This document shows, piece by piece, positions 23,030-33,555 of a stretch of DNA of 64,000 bases. Position 1 is the stretch's first letter. Every line of letters begins with the position of its first letter. The translations under genes and the position numbers were made by a program. The DNA is taken from NCBI GenBank assembly GCA_965153355.1, contig OZ231126.1, positions 76,942,001 to 77,006,000 of the forward strand, written 5' to 3'. The stretch is from Flaccisagitta enflata (Eukaryota; Chaetognatha; Sagittoidea; Aphragmophora). The notes beneath the pieces were generated by a model, which saw only the letters and a program-made list of their open reading frames with translations, made no database searches and had not been told where the DNA came from.

Positions 23030-23579
23030 CAGTAGATCTCGTCTAGACTTGAGATAACAGGGGCAAGCATTGTGGGAAAAAAAATGAAGCCAGAGGATTG
23101 ATATTTAGAACTTAGACTAATAAAATGATGTTTTATTGCCCATGATTGTTGGTTGCCATGGAAACGCATTTCTATGTATTTACACTGAAATATCAATATT
23201 TTGAGAAATTCTTTGAGGGAACATTGCTTAAAATTAAATCCCACAGTATGTTCTGTAAGAATGTCTTCGTTTAGCGGTTGCTAGGGGTTGTCACACACAG
23301 TTACGCTCCCTAGCAACAGCCAAATGAGCTATATTCTTACAGAACATATTGTGGGAAAATTGTAACAAATTGGATTTTAAGCAATGTTCCTAAAAAAAAT
23401 CTCTCGAAATATTGATATTTTAATGAGAATACATGGAAATATGTTTCCATGGCAACCAAGTATCATGGGGAATAAATCATTCTTTTATTAATTCATATTT
23501 TGAATATCAGCCCCATAGCTTTATTTGTTCTTCCATAATGCTTGCCCCCCATCATCTCATGTTTAGACGAGATCTACTG
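23030..23579. mobile_element. 550-bp TA-flanked fold-back element
   Basis: Ends CAGTAGATCTCGTCTAGACT and, in complement, CAGTAGATCTCGTCTAAACA, flanked by TA at 23028-23029 and 23580-23581. The arms pair almost to the centre (about 23280-23310), including TTCTTACAGAACATA and TGCCATGGAAAC blocks. The tip resembles pogo/Tigger-type MITEs. No transposase frame. Confidence 0.88.
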
Positions 23580-23844
23580 TATTTAGATGTGAATCTCTAA
23601 ATTTATGTGGCTATGTTGGTCGGACCGACCGTAGCGACGCGTCGGTCCATCCATCTATCGGTCCTTCCATTGTCGGTTCGTTCGTCCTCCAGCCTGAGTC
23701 CGGACACTTTTTTTCACACTGCCTAATCCGCGATCGGCGATAAACGATCCACCTTCGTCTTTCCAGCTTCTCTCTGTCAAATTGCCACAATCAATGATTA
23801 CGGGGAAATTGACCTCGAATCGGATATATTGACTGCCACCTGAT
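23580..23844. other. Unassigned stretch with GTCC-like motifs
   Basis: GGTCGGACCGACC...GGTCCATCC at about 23621-23670 resembles a family B core, without recognisable ends. Confidence 0.4.
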
Positions 23845-24010
23845 TGGTCACGAGAGAAACTAGGTCACGTGATTGGTCATTGGAAAAACTGAGTCACATG
23901 ATTGGTCACGAGAGAAACTGGGTCACGTTATTGGTCACGAGTGAAACTGAGTCTCGTGCTTAGTCACGAGAGAAACTCAGCCATGTCATTGGTCACAGGA
24001 CAAAAAAATG
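23845..24010. repeat. About 29-bp minisatellite
   Basis: About six degenerate units of GATTGGTCACGAGAGAAACT plus GGGTCACGT. Each unit carries an ATTGGT (inverted CCAAT) motif, but I have no evidence that it is regulatory. Confidence 0.85.
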
Positions 24011-24647
24011 TCACGCATTTTACTCAAGGGTGTATAAAGATGAGCGGCTTTTGATTACTTCCCCACCCTGGTATCTGATTTTTTTTCTCGCCCAGTCGAA
24101 AAATTGTTTGATTTTCGACCCCATAGAGTATAAACGTAGTATAAATATTGTCAGAATATTATAAAATAGGATAAAAAATAGTTGTAGGAGTCAAATACAA
24201 TCTTTTGGAACTGTCAAAAGTGTAAAACATTTTAGAATTTTGTTTTTTCTTCTTTTCCACCATTTGATTTTCTTCTTCACCTCCACACCCTTTGATTTTA
24301 TCCCTCCCTCCACCAGGGGGGGGGGGGGAAATGCTCAACTTTATACACACCTGCATTTTACCGTTCACATTTACAATCATTTGACGCGATTGGTTAGGTG
24401 GTTGGAGTGCTGTTTGGGTATATGTGCCACTACACGGCATTTGTCACGCGATTATGTTCAAGTGGCTGGTCAGGTTGGTCGGTTGACCAAAGTTACGAGC
24501 TGAAAAACGTTCTGTTGTAGAATTGAAGAAGACAACGACAACGTCAGGCCAAAGTGCATGAGCCCATTATGGTGGCGGTATAGCCTTTCAAAGAAGCCAA
24601 ATAGTGTATAATCCCCCTCCGGGTAAGACTCTCGAGAAAAAATATCA
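24011..24647. other. Unassigned stretch
   Basis: No gene recognised. A G run lies at about 24317-24328. Confidence 0.5.
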
Positions 24648-24661
24648 ACAACAACAACAGC

Positions 24662-24729
<68 letters not shown>

Positions 24730-24733
24730 CTAT

Positions 24734-24800
<67 letters not shown>
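24648..24800. repeat. (CAA)n microsatellite
   Basis: About 50 CAA units, near-pure. Confidence 0.98.
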
Positions 24801-24801
<1 letters not shown>

Positions 24802-24818
24802 GTCTGTAAACGACATCT

Positions 24819-24821
<3 letters not shown>

Positions 24822-24895
<74 letters not shown>
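24822..24895. repeat. (GA)n microsatellite
   Basis: About 36 GA units, 20 bp after the CAA tract. Confidence 0.98.
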
Positions 24896-24897
<2 letters not shown>

Positions 24898-25067
24898 TAA
24901 GGTAGAGAGAAAGTTCTGAAGATAGAGACCCTCTCTGTCTCACTATTTCTGCTTCCAACACTCTCCAGGACGTGACCAGAAATCCAACAGGAACTACTTA
25001 GCCGTTTTTGGTCACGGTCCATCGCTATGAAATTAATCCTCGGTTGTGAATATTGATGAGGGTAAGG

Positions 25068-25680
25068 TCGCGGAGGAAGCAGAGGCAGACGGAATGCACG
25101 GTGAGACGAGATCATGAGGGGAGGCTCGACTCAGGCGCAGAGACTTATTACAGAAGAAGGGTTAATACAAGGTGTGAACCCCCTAAAACTGTAGCACCAC
25201 CCCTTACAGATCAAACTACAGCAATAAGTGATTTGTGCTGGGTTGTAAATCATAGCTTAGGATTATACAAATGGCGCTACCAAGGCGATTTTGAAATTTT
25301 CACTCTTGTTTGGAGTTATAGCACAAAATCCTTGATTTTAAAAAATATTTAAAAAAGCTAATTTTAACAATTCTAAGAACTATATACTGAGTTTGAGGTC
25401 AAGATTTAAAAATCCCTCTGGTGGCGCCACTTGTAAAAATACAAACATAATTTCTTTACCCCAAAAATCTCTGTAATGTAATTGGTTAGGGCTGAAGGTG
25501 GGGGTGCTACAGGTTTTAGGGGGTTCACACCTTGTATTTAGCACTACTTTGTAAGTCATTGTTCAGTTTGCTGAAGGAGTAGAGGTGATGCAAGATACAG
25601 GGAAACCCCACAAAGAGGAAGCAGAGGTAGATAGAATGTAAATTAGGAATAGGACGTGGTCCACTCAGATGCAGTAACCT
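25068..25680. repeat. Pair of about 80-bp direct repeats flanking a MITE
   Basis: GAGGAAGCAGAGGCAGACGG...CTCAGGCGCAG (25072-25140) and GAGGAAGCAGAGGTAGATAG...CTCAGATGCAG (25615-25676) are diverged direct repeats on either side of the 367-bp element. Confidence 0.6.
25168..25534. mobile_element. 367-bp TA-flanked TIR element (MITE)
   Basis: Ends CAAGGTGTGAACCCCCTAAA and, in complement, the same sequence, with about 30-bp inverted repeats through GTAGCACC. TA flanks at 25166-25167 and 25535-25536. The interior shows a second inverted motif (TGGCGCTACC and GGTGGCGCCA). Non-coding. Confidence 0.88.
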
Positions 25681-25963
25681 TCTGAGGTATGTCGGTATAG
25701 TCGCATAAGAAGCTGAGGTACTGTGAGGCTAGCAAAATTCATCATGGGATGATGATAAGGTCGCATAAGATATATTGATTGATTGCTTGATAGATGGGAT
25801 TAAAAGGATTTATTGTGAAATACCGGCTGCAATCGAGGCTGAGGCACTGTGAGGTCTGAATCTAGATTGGTGTGGTAAATTGACGGTTCCCTTTCAAAAT
25901 TATCTCATAGTGCTTTGCAAAAGTTGTCTTTTATCGTTCCTGGAGTCGTTTGGTTGTTCCCGA
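25681..25963. other. Unassigned stretch
   Basis: Contains a repeated GGTCGCATAAGA motif (about 25697 and 25751) and repeated GAGGCACTGTGAGG. No gene seen. Confidence 0.45.
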
Positions 25964-26242
<279 letters not shown>

Positions 26243-26428
26243 TGCTGACTTATGTTGTGAGTTTTGTTGTTCGTCCTGTTGCTATGACTAATGTTGGTTA
26301 TGTTGTTGTTCTCATTCTTGTTCGTCCCGTTGCTAAGCTTGCTGTTGGTTGTGTTGTTGTTCCAATCGTTTCTATCGTTGCCCATTCCTGACAGTGACAT
26401 CATCCCGATGCTAGTCCCATCAGTTATA

Positions 26429-26431
<3 letters not shown>

Positions 26432-26516
<85 letters not shown>

Positions 26517-26521
26517 TTCTT
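26432..26521. repeat. (CT)n microsatellite
   Basis: About 43 CT units. Confidence 0.97.
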
Positions 26522-26871
26522 GCTCTCATTAATACACGCGCGTATGAAAGCGAGGGAGAGAGAGAAAAATAGATGATAATGAACGTGGGCGATATCCCTT
26601 TTCTCTGTAATCCGATTGACTTCACAACTACCGGATATATCTCATCGTTGACCAAAGAACGGACGGACGAACGTGCCTACCAACAGTGGAAAAAAAAGAA
26701 AGAAACGGACGCCCGACGACGCGACGGAAACAAAGAGTACAAAAAACGTTTTGAATACATTGTGTACGATTGACTGACCACTAACACGACGTAGATCTAT
26801 ATACAGGCTAGGGATAGAGAGGAAAAGGGAGAGGCAGAGGGAGAGACGAATGTAAAACTACAGAGAAGAAA

Positions 26872-26902
26872 AAGAGAGAGAGAGAAAGAGACAGAGAGAG
26901 AT

Positions 26903-26938
<36 letters not shown>
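26872..26938. repeat. (GA)n microsatellite
   Basis: Interrupted GA tract preceding the pair at 27090-27327. Confidence 0.93.
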
Positions 26939-26941
<3 letters not shown>

Positions 26942-27083
26942 AAGAACTGATGGTCGGCTGATGGCCGGCAAAAGAAGGAAAGACGAAGGAAGCGGCTTAA
27001 GAGAGGCCGAAATGGTCCGGAAAAAAACGGACACCGAAAGACAACCAACAAGCGTTGTTATGAGACAACGGAATCGTTTTTAC

Positions 27084-27330
<247 letters not shown>

Positions 27331-27417
27331 GAGAAATCTGAAATCAGGACAGACAAGACACCAAATCCATACATGGAATGGCAAAGAAACCGAACGATTT
27401 TGAATTAGCGGGAGGCG

Positions 27418-29262
27418 TTAACGAGATGGACCCATGCTAAGGCAGGCGTGCAATGACATGGCAATGAGCGGGCAGACAGGCAGGCTTGTAGACTTGCAAG
27501 TAGACATTACCAAGTTGAGCCCATGCGAAGGCAGACGTGCAATGACATGGCAATGAGCGGGCAGACAGGCAGGCATGTTGACTTGCAAGTAGACATAAAC
27601 AAGTTGAGCCCATGCGAAGGCAGGCGTGCAATGACGTGGCAATGAAAGGGCAGACAGGCAGGCTTGTAGACTTGCAAGTAGACATCAACAAGTTGAGCCC
27701 ATGCGAAGGCAGGCGTGCAATGACATGGCAATGAGCGGGCAGAAAGGCAGGCTTGTAGACTTGCAAGTAGACATCAACAAGTTGAACCCATGCGAAAGCA
27801 GGCATGCAATGACATGGCAATGAGCGGGCAGACAGGCAGGCTTGTAGACTTGCAAGTAGACATCAACAAGTTGAACCCATGCGAAGGTAGGCGTGCAATG
27901 ACATGGCAATGAGCGGGCAGACAGGCAGGCTTGTAGACTTGCAAGTAGACATCAACAAGTTGAACCCATGCGAAGGCAGGCGTGCAATGACATGGCAATG
28001 AGCGGGCACACAGGCAGGATTGTAGACTTGCAAGTAGACATCAACAAGTTGAACCCATGCGAAAGCAGGCGTGCAATGACATGGCAATGAGAGGGCAGGC
28101 AGGCAGGCTTGTAGACTTGCAAGTAGATATCAACAAGTTGAACCCATGCGAAAGCAGGCGTGCAATGACATGGCAATGAGCGGGCAGACAGGCAGGCATG
28201 TCAACTTGCAAGTAGACATTAACAAGTTGAGCCCATGCAAAGGCAGGCGTGCAATGACGTGGCAATGAGAGGGCAGACAGGCAGGCTTGTAGACTTGCAA
28301 GTAGACATCGACAAGTTGAGCCCATGCAAAGGCAGGCCTGCAATGACATGGCAATGAGCGGGCAGACAGGCAGGCTTGTAGACTTGCAAGTAGACATCAA
28401 CAAGTTGAACCCATGCGAAGGCAGGCGTGCAATGACATGGCAACGTGCAATGACATGGCAATGAGCGGGCAGACAGGCAGGCCTGTAGACTTGCAAGTAG
28501 ACATTAACACGTTGAGCCCATGACATGGCAATGAGCGGCAGACAGGCAGGCATGTCGACTTGCAAGTAGACATTAGCAAGTTGTGCCTATGCAAAGGCAG
28601 GCGTGCAATGAAATGGCAATGAGAGGGCAGACAGGCAGGCATGTTGACTTGCAAGTAGACATCGACAAGTTGAACCCATGTAAAGGCAGGCGTGCAATGA
28701 CATTGCAATGAGCGGGCAGACAGGCAGGCATGTTGACTTGCAAGTAGACATCAACAAGTTGAACCAATGTAAAGGCAGGCGTGCAATGACATGGCAATGA
28801 GCGGGCAGACAGGCAGGCCTGTAGACTTGCAAGTAGACATTAACAAGTTGAGCCCATACGAAGGCAGGCGTGCAATGACATGTCAATGAGCGGGCAGACA
28901 GGCAGGCATGTCAACTTGCAAGAAGACATCGACAAGTTGAACCCATGTAAAGGCAGGCGTGCAATGACATGGCAATGAGCGGGCAGACAGGCAGGCTTGT
29001 AGACTTGCAAGTAGAAATTAACAAGTTGACCCCATGCGAAGGCAGGCGTGCAATGATATGGAAATGAGCGGGCAGACAGGCAGGCATGTTGACTTGCAAG
29101 TAGACATCAACAAGTTGAACCCATGCGAAGGCAGGCGTGCAATGACATGGCAATGAGCGGGCAGACAGGCAGGCATGTTGACTTGCAAGTAGACATTAAC
29201 AAGTTGAGCCCATGCAAAAGCAGGCGTGCAATGACATGGCAATGAGCAAGCAGACAGGAAGG
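27418..29262. repeat. 89-bp satellite array
   Basis: About 20 tandem units of 89 bp built on GCAGGCGTGCAATGACATGG, GAGCGGGCAGACAGGCAGGC, and GACTTGCAAGTAGACATCAA. One unit is truncated near 28525. Units differ by a few bases, mainly CTTGTAGAC against CATGTTGAC. The period is not a multiple of three and the minus strand lacks stops, so overlapping Cys/His/Leu-rich frames appear. I treat them as non-coding. Confidence 0.97.
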
Positions 29263-29700
29263 TAGGTAATAACGAGATAGGCAGGCGTGCAAACGCATAG
29301 CCATCTATAGGCAGGCAGGCTGACTGCTAGATAGACAAGATGGACCCATGCAAAGACGCGTTGAGACATGGCAGACAGGCAGGCATGTAGGCAGGCAAAT
29401 AGGCAGGCAGGCCCGCAGGCAGACAGGCAGGCTAGCATATCAGCAGCCAGGCGTTGTGTAATGAAAAGATAAGGAAGAGGCAGGCAGTCAGGCTGGAAGG
29501 CAGTCAGGCTGGTAGACAGACAGGTGTTACCTAGTCAGACTCATGTAAAGGCTGGCGTGCACAAGTCAACATGCAGGCAGACAAGCAGGCAAGCAGACAG
29601 GCAAGCAGGAAGTTAGATTGGCAAAAACAGGCGTGCAAAGACGGGTCAGTGTATAAGTGAGCAGGCTAACAGCCTGAAAAACCCATGCGAACACAGGTAT
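29263..29700. repeat. Degenerate GGCAGGCAGGC-rich flank of the satellite
   Basis: Loose GCAGGCAGAC repeats with no fixed period. This looks like decayed or seed sequence of the 89-bp array. Confidence 0.7.
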
Positions 29701-30304
29701 GCTAGGGTAGATATGCTAACAGACTTACAGTTTATGAATGTTGAAACAACATTGCCCTTACAAAAGGAGGCCAGAATTTTCCAATCTACAAAGAATGAAA
29801 GCTTTGCAAGCTTTCAATGGTGTTTACTCCGGATTGCTCACAACTGTCCTTTATTAAAGACAAACAAAATAAGATGCTTATCTGACAAAACTATCAGCTT
29901 GACTGCATACCTCATTATTATAGGGTCGGACAGGCCTATACCATTCAGTATACACAAAATATCTTTCAAAAGTAACAATAAAAGATTACTAATGTACTGG
30001 TGGAAGTATTAACACTAGCAATATTGATTAGAAAACCATTCCCTTAGAGGCAAGAATCGAGGTACAACCATATGGGACCGCCAGCATTCTCTACCGAGGT
30101 CCAGCTCCAGCAAAAGCTGTCAACCCTGAAATATCTATCTTAAATCTGTTGAAGATCGATGCAGCGATTTTTAACTGTATCTACAATTGAGAAATTGCTG
30201 AGTAGATCGATACATTGAGCTGGAAATGTGCAAAGCTTTTGTTGATATTTTAAGATAAAAGCTGCTGTAAGCATGGCTGTTGTAATAGTTGCAAAAGCGT
30301 TAGA
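29701..30304. other. Unassigned stretch
   Basis: A 100-codon open frame on the + strand (29713-30012) has ordinary composition but no motif I recognise. No splice or promoter evidence. Confidence 0.4.
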
Positions 30305-30712
30305 TGGTCAGCGGTACCCGTGCCCTGCTTAAGTAGATTGTGGTCGAAGTTGAGGGGGGAGCAGGGCAGCGGCCCCGAAGGGGTCGATGACCTATGCTTT
30401 CACACATATGGGGGATTTTCTCGTTCTCCTCCACTCCCCCAGCCTCGGCCATATCTCAGCCTCGAGGCCCATATCCTCCCAAACCTCTTGACCAAATCCC
30501 TTTGAGGCTGGAATTTGGGCCTTGGGTGGACTTAGGCCTGGAGGTTGGGATTTGGGCCTCAAGACTAGGATTTGGGCCTCGAGGCTGGGATATGGGCCCC
30601 GAGGCTGAGATATGGGCCTCGAGGCTGGGGGAGGGGGGGTACGTAGAAGAAGGAGAAAATCCCCCATATGTGTGAAAGCATAGGTCATCGACCCCTTCGG
30701 GGCCGCTGCCCA
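30305..30712 (-). mobile_element. Family A element, copy A9 (best-preserved arms)
   Basis: Arms of 59 bp (30364-30422 and 30653-30711) are exact inverted repeats from GGGCAGCGGCCCCGAAGGGG to ATGGGGGATTTTCTC. The core is a 20-bp minisatellite of TTTGGGCCTCGAGGCTGGGA (about 30435-30640), with orientation changing within it. The long end lies left of the left arm (30305-30363) and is shortened: its conserved GGTCAGCGGTACCCG loop remains, but one stem arm is lost. Confidence 0.9.
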
Positions 30713-31171
30713 AAAAGGAAAGTCAGGCATCTCTGTATCAAAAGAAAGACACTGAGAGACATATAAGAACAACATTAGCATCAAATACGCTAAAAACTAA
30801 ATGCGACAAACGTTTCTCTGAAATAGAAGTAGTACATGCGACAAACAATGTAATATACTATCTAGGAAATGAATATACAGACACCTAACCATGATTATAG
30901 AAGCTAAACTTCAATATCTATCAAAACAACGAAGGCAGATCAACAAACCTTGACAAAAAATCTTCCATTCAAGACCCACCAGAGCATATTAGCTCAATCC
31001 GTTTTCAAATGACAGCGTTTTGAAGAAAAACTTTCATTTACCAAAATCTATTTCAGAGGTTTTCGGTTCAAATCTACATTGAAAGAGCTCAAGCCTGCAG
31101 TCAAACATAATGCTCGGAAATTATCTGTTTATCAAATAAAATAAAAACCGATTCAAAAATTTGTTCGTTGC
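30713..31171. other. Unassigned AT-rich stretch
   Basis: No gene or repeat recognised. Confidence 0.5.
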
Positions 31172-32795
31172 TTTTTAGTCGCGTGCACACGACTCTATAA
31201 CCTGCTCTGTCGGTCCGTCGGTCCGTCGGTCCGTCGGTTGGTCCGTAATACTTTGCTTTTTTTCGTCGTTTTACGTCATTTAAGGGTATTTTATGTCATT
31301 TTAAGTCATTTGAAGTCATTCTAAGTCATTTCCAGTCATTTTCTGTTGATTTTAGTCAATTAAGTCATTTTGTCATTTTTTGTCATTTTTGTCATTTTTT
31401 GTCATTTTATGTTATTATAAGTCATTTTAGGTCATTCTTAGTCATTTTAAGTTATTTTAAGTCATTATAAGTCATTACAAGTCATTCTAAGTCATTATAA
31501 GTCATTCTAAGTCATTCTAAGTTACTTTTTGGCTTTTGTGGTTTTAAGTGACACTTTGCTTTTTTGCGTCATTTTTGGTCTATTTGGGTCATCTGAAGTT
31601 ATTTTGAGTCATTTTTTGGTTGTTTTTGGTCATTTTTGATTGCTTTTGGTCATTTTTGGTTGCTTTTAGTCAGTTTTTGTCATTTTTGATCGTTTACATC
31701 ACTTTGTTTATTTAAGTCATTTGTGTTGTTTTTGGGCATTTAAAATAGTTTTAAGTCATTTTAAGTCATTTTGAAACATTTCAGGTCATTTTTGGTCATT
31801 CAACATGGTTTTTGTTTTATGTTTTTTGTTTTTTTTGTTTTTGGTTTTTTTTTTTTTTTTTGGTTTTTGGTTTTTTTCGGGTTTTTTTCGGTTTTTTTGG
31901 TTTTTGTTTTTTTTGTTTTTTGGTTTTTGGTTTTGGTTTTTTTGGTTTTTGGTTTTTTGTTTTTTTTTATTTCGTTTTTTTGTTTTTTTTGTTTTTGTTT
32001 TTTAGTCATTTAAGTTTTTTGGTATGTTTTGGTCATATATGTCATTTCAAGTCTGCTGGTCTCAGTCTGCTGGTTTAAGTCTGCTGGTTTAAGTCTGCTG
32101 GTTAAAGTCCGCTGATTTAAGTCCTCTGGTTTAAGTCCGCTGGTTTAAGTTGGCTGGTTTAAGTCGGCTGATTTAGGTCTGCTGGTTTAGGTCTGCTGGT
32201 TAAGTCAGCTGGTTTTAGTTGGCTGGTTTTAGTTGGCTGGTTTTAGTTGGCTGATTTTAGTTGGCTGGTTTTAGTTGGCTGGTTTTAGTTGGCTGGTTTA
32301 AGTCTGCTGGTTTAAGTCTGCTGGTTTAAGTCTGCTGGTTTAAGTCTGCTTGTTTAAGTCTGCTGGTTTAAGTCTGCTGGTTTAAGTCTGCTGGTTTAAG
32401 TCTGCCGGTTTAATTCTGCTGGTTAAAGTCTGCTGGTTTAAGTCTGCTGGTTTAAGTCTGCTGGTTTAAGTCTGCTGTTTTAAGTCTGCTGGTTTAAGTC
32501 TGGTTCAAGTCTGGTTTATGTCTGGTTTATGTCTGGTTTAGGTCTGGTTTAGGTCTGGTTTAGGTCTGGTTTAATTCTGGTTTGAGTCTGGTTTGAGTCT
32601 GGTTTGAGTCTGGTTTGAGTCTGGTTTTAGTCTGGTTTGAGTCTGGTTTGAGTCGGGTTTGAGTCTGGTTTGGGTCTGGTTTGAGTCTGGTTTAAGTCTG
32701 GTTTAAGTCTGATTTTCGATAAAAATATACATTAAGGTGTCAGGTCATTTCAGTTATTTTTGTCCTGCACGCGACTTATAGGTGTTGGCCTTGTT
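31172..32795 (-). mobile_element. Family B element, class I, with 1.5-kb inflated core
   Basis: Left end: hairpin AGTCGCGTGCACACGACT at 31177-31194, CTATAACCTGCTCTGTC and a GTCGGTCC core. Right end: GCACGCGACTTATAGGTGTT-GGCCTTGTT to 32795. Between lie four tandem-repeat regimes: AGTCATTTTA units (about 31265-31800), T-rich GTTTTTTTTG (about 31808-32005), 14-bp TTTAAGTCTGCTGG (about 32045-32490), and 11-bp GAGTCTGGTTT (about 32490-32715). Typical copies are only about 200 bp. The right end is a second 3'-flank type shared with 40965-40993. Confidence 0.9.
32045..32715. repeat. 14-bp then 11-bp minisatellites
   Basis: TTTAAGTCTGCTGG in about 30 units, then GAGTCTGGTTT in about 20. The shorter unit looks derived from the longer by loss of GCTG. 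Confidence 0.92.
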
Positions 32796-32931
32796 GAGAA
32801 GCAAAGGATACACTGATTCAGGTTGAATAATTGTAGACCAATCCGACAGTCGAAACAGAAGCACTTGATCGATCAAAACACCATATAATGACTAAAGATT
32901 GATTCATTTGGGCATTTACTTTATTCAGTGA

Positions 32932-33190
32932 GTGAAAAGGCTAACTTTTCTCCAACTGCCCGTGTATTTATTTCCTGGGTATTTATCTCAAAGCTTGTTG
33001 AATCGTGACTCAAAAACTTTCTGGAAGAATTTTAAAGATATCAATTCTGCTAATGTTTCTCCGTCGGCTAATATTAATGGTTCTGTTATTGACAGTGACA
33101 TAGTTATTAGTTTTTCCAATTGTTACAGTAGCGTCTATGTTGATTCCGAGGATGGAATCTTATTTGGAATGCACTGTCTAAAAAACTAGT
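32932..33190 (+). pseudogene. LINE ORF2 fragment upstream of the reverse transcriptase
   Basis: Translation gives a stretch with NRDSKTFWKNFKDINS near residue 25, then VIDSDIVISFSNCYSSVY. This is typical of the linker before the RT domain in CR1/Jockey/Rex-like non-LTR retrotransposons, where a FWK motif is followed by a short helix pair. The frame stops at 33188. The endonuclease expected upstream is absent: the sequence to the left is short unique DNA and then a family B element. I infer that it belongs to the same copy as the RT at 36081, being collinear and on the same strand. Confidence 0.65.
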
Positions 33191-33302
33191 GACGTTCGCC
33201 ATATTGTGTCCCACAAAAACTTGATTTGGCGTGAAAAAGAAAGGCAATAATTTATAAAACAAATCTAATAATAGTAATCAGACAAATCTCTGTTGTATAT
33301 AA

Positions 33303-33490
33303 TGGCCGCCTGTGGGCGGCCTAACTACCATCCATGAGCGACCTCACTGCCACCCATGGGCGGCCTTACTGCCGCCTGTGGGCGGTCCAACTGCCGCCTG
33401 TGGGCGGCCCTACTGCCGCTTGTGGGCAGTCCCACTGCCACCTGTGGGTGGTCCAACTGCCAACTTTGGGTGGTCCCACTGCCTCCTGTG
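33303..33490. repeat. 22-bp minisatellite with hairpin-forming units
   Basis: About eight units of TGCCGCCTGTGGGCGGTCCAAC. Each holds a near-palindrome, GCCGCC-TGTG-GGCGGC. It lies between LINE sequence and the 29-bp satellite. A short GTGTGT patch (33489-33540) follows. Confidence 0.9.
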
Positions 33491-33555
33491 TGTGTATGTG
33501 TGTTTGTGTAAGTGTGTGTGCGTGTGTGTGTATATGTGTATGAGGAGAAAGTGGG

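Noticed and set aside
23845-24010. Tandem ATTGGT boxes as a promoter or enhancer
   Set aside because: They recur because of the minisatellite period, and no gene lies nearby.
27418-29262. 89-bp repeats considered as a CRISPR array or coding repeat protein
   Set aside because: No spacer-like variable segments, and the overlapping 74-codon frames are periodic artefacts.
29713-30012. 100-codon plus-strand frame
   Set aside because: No recognised homology or signals.
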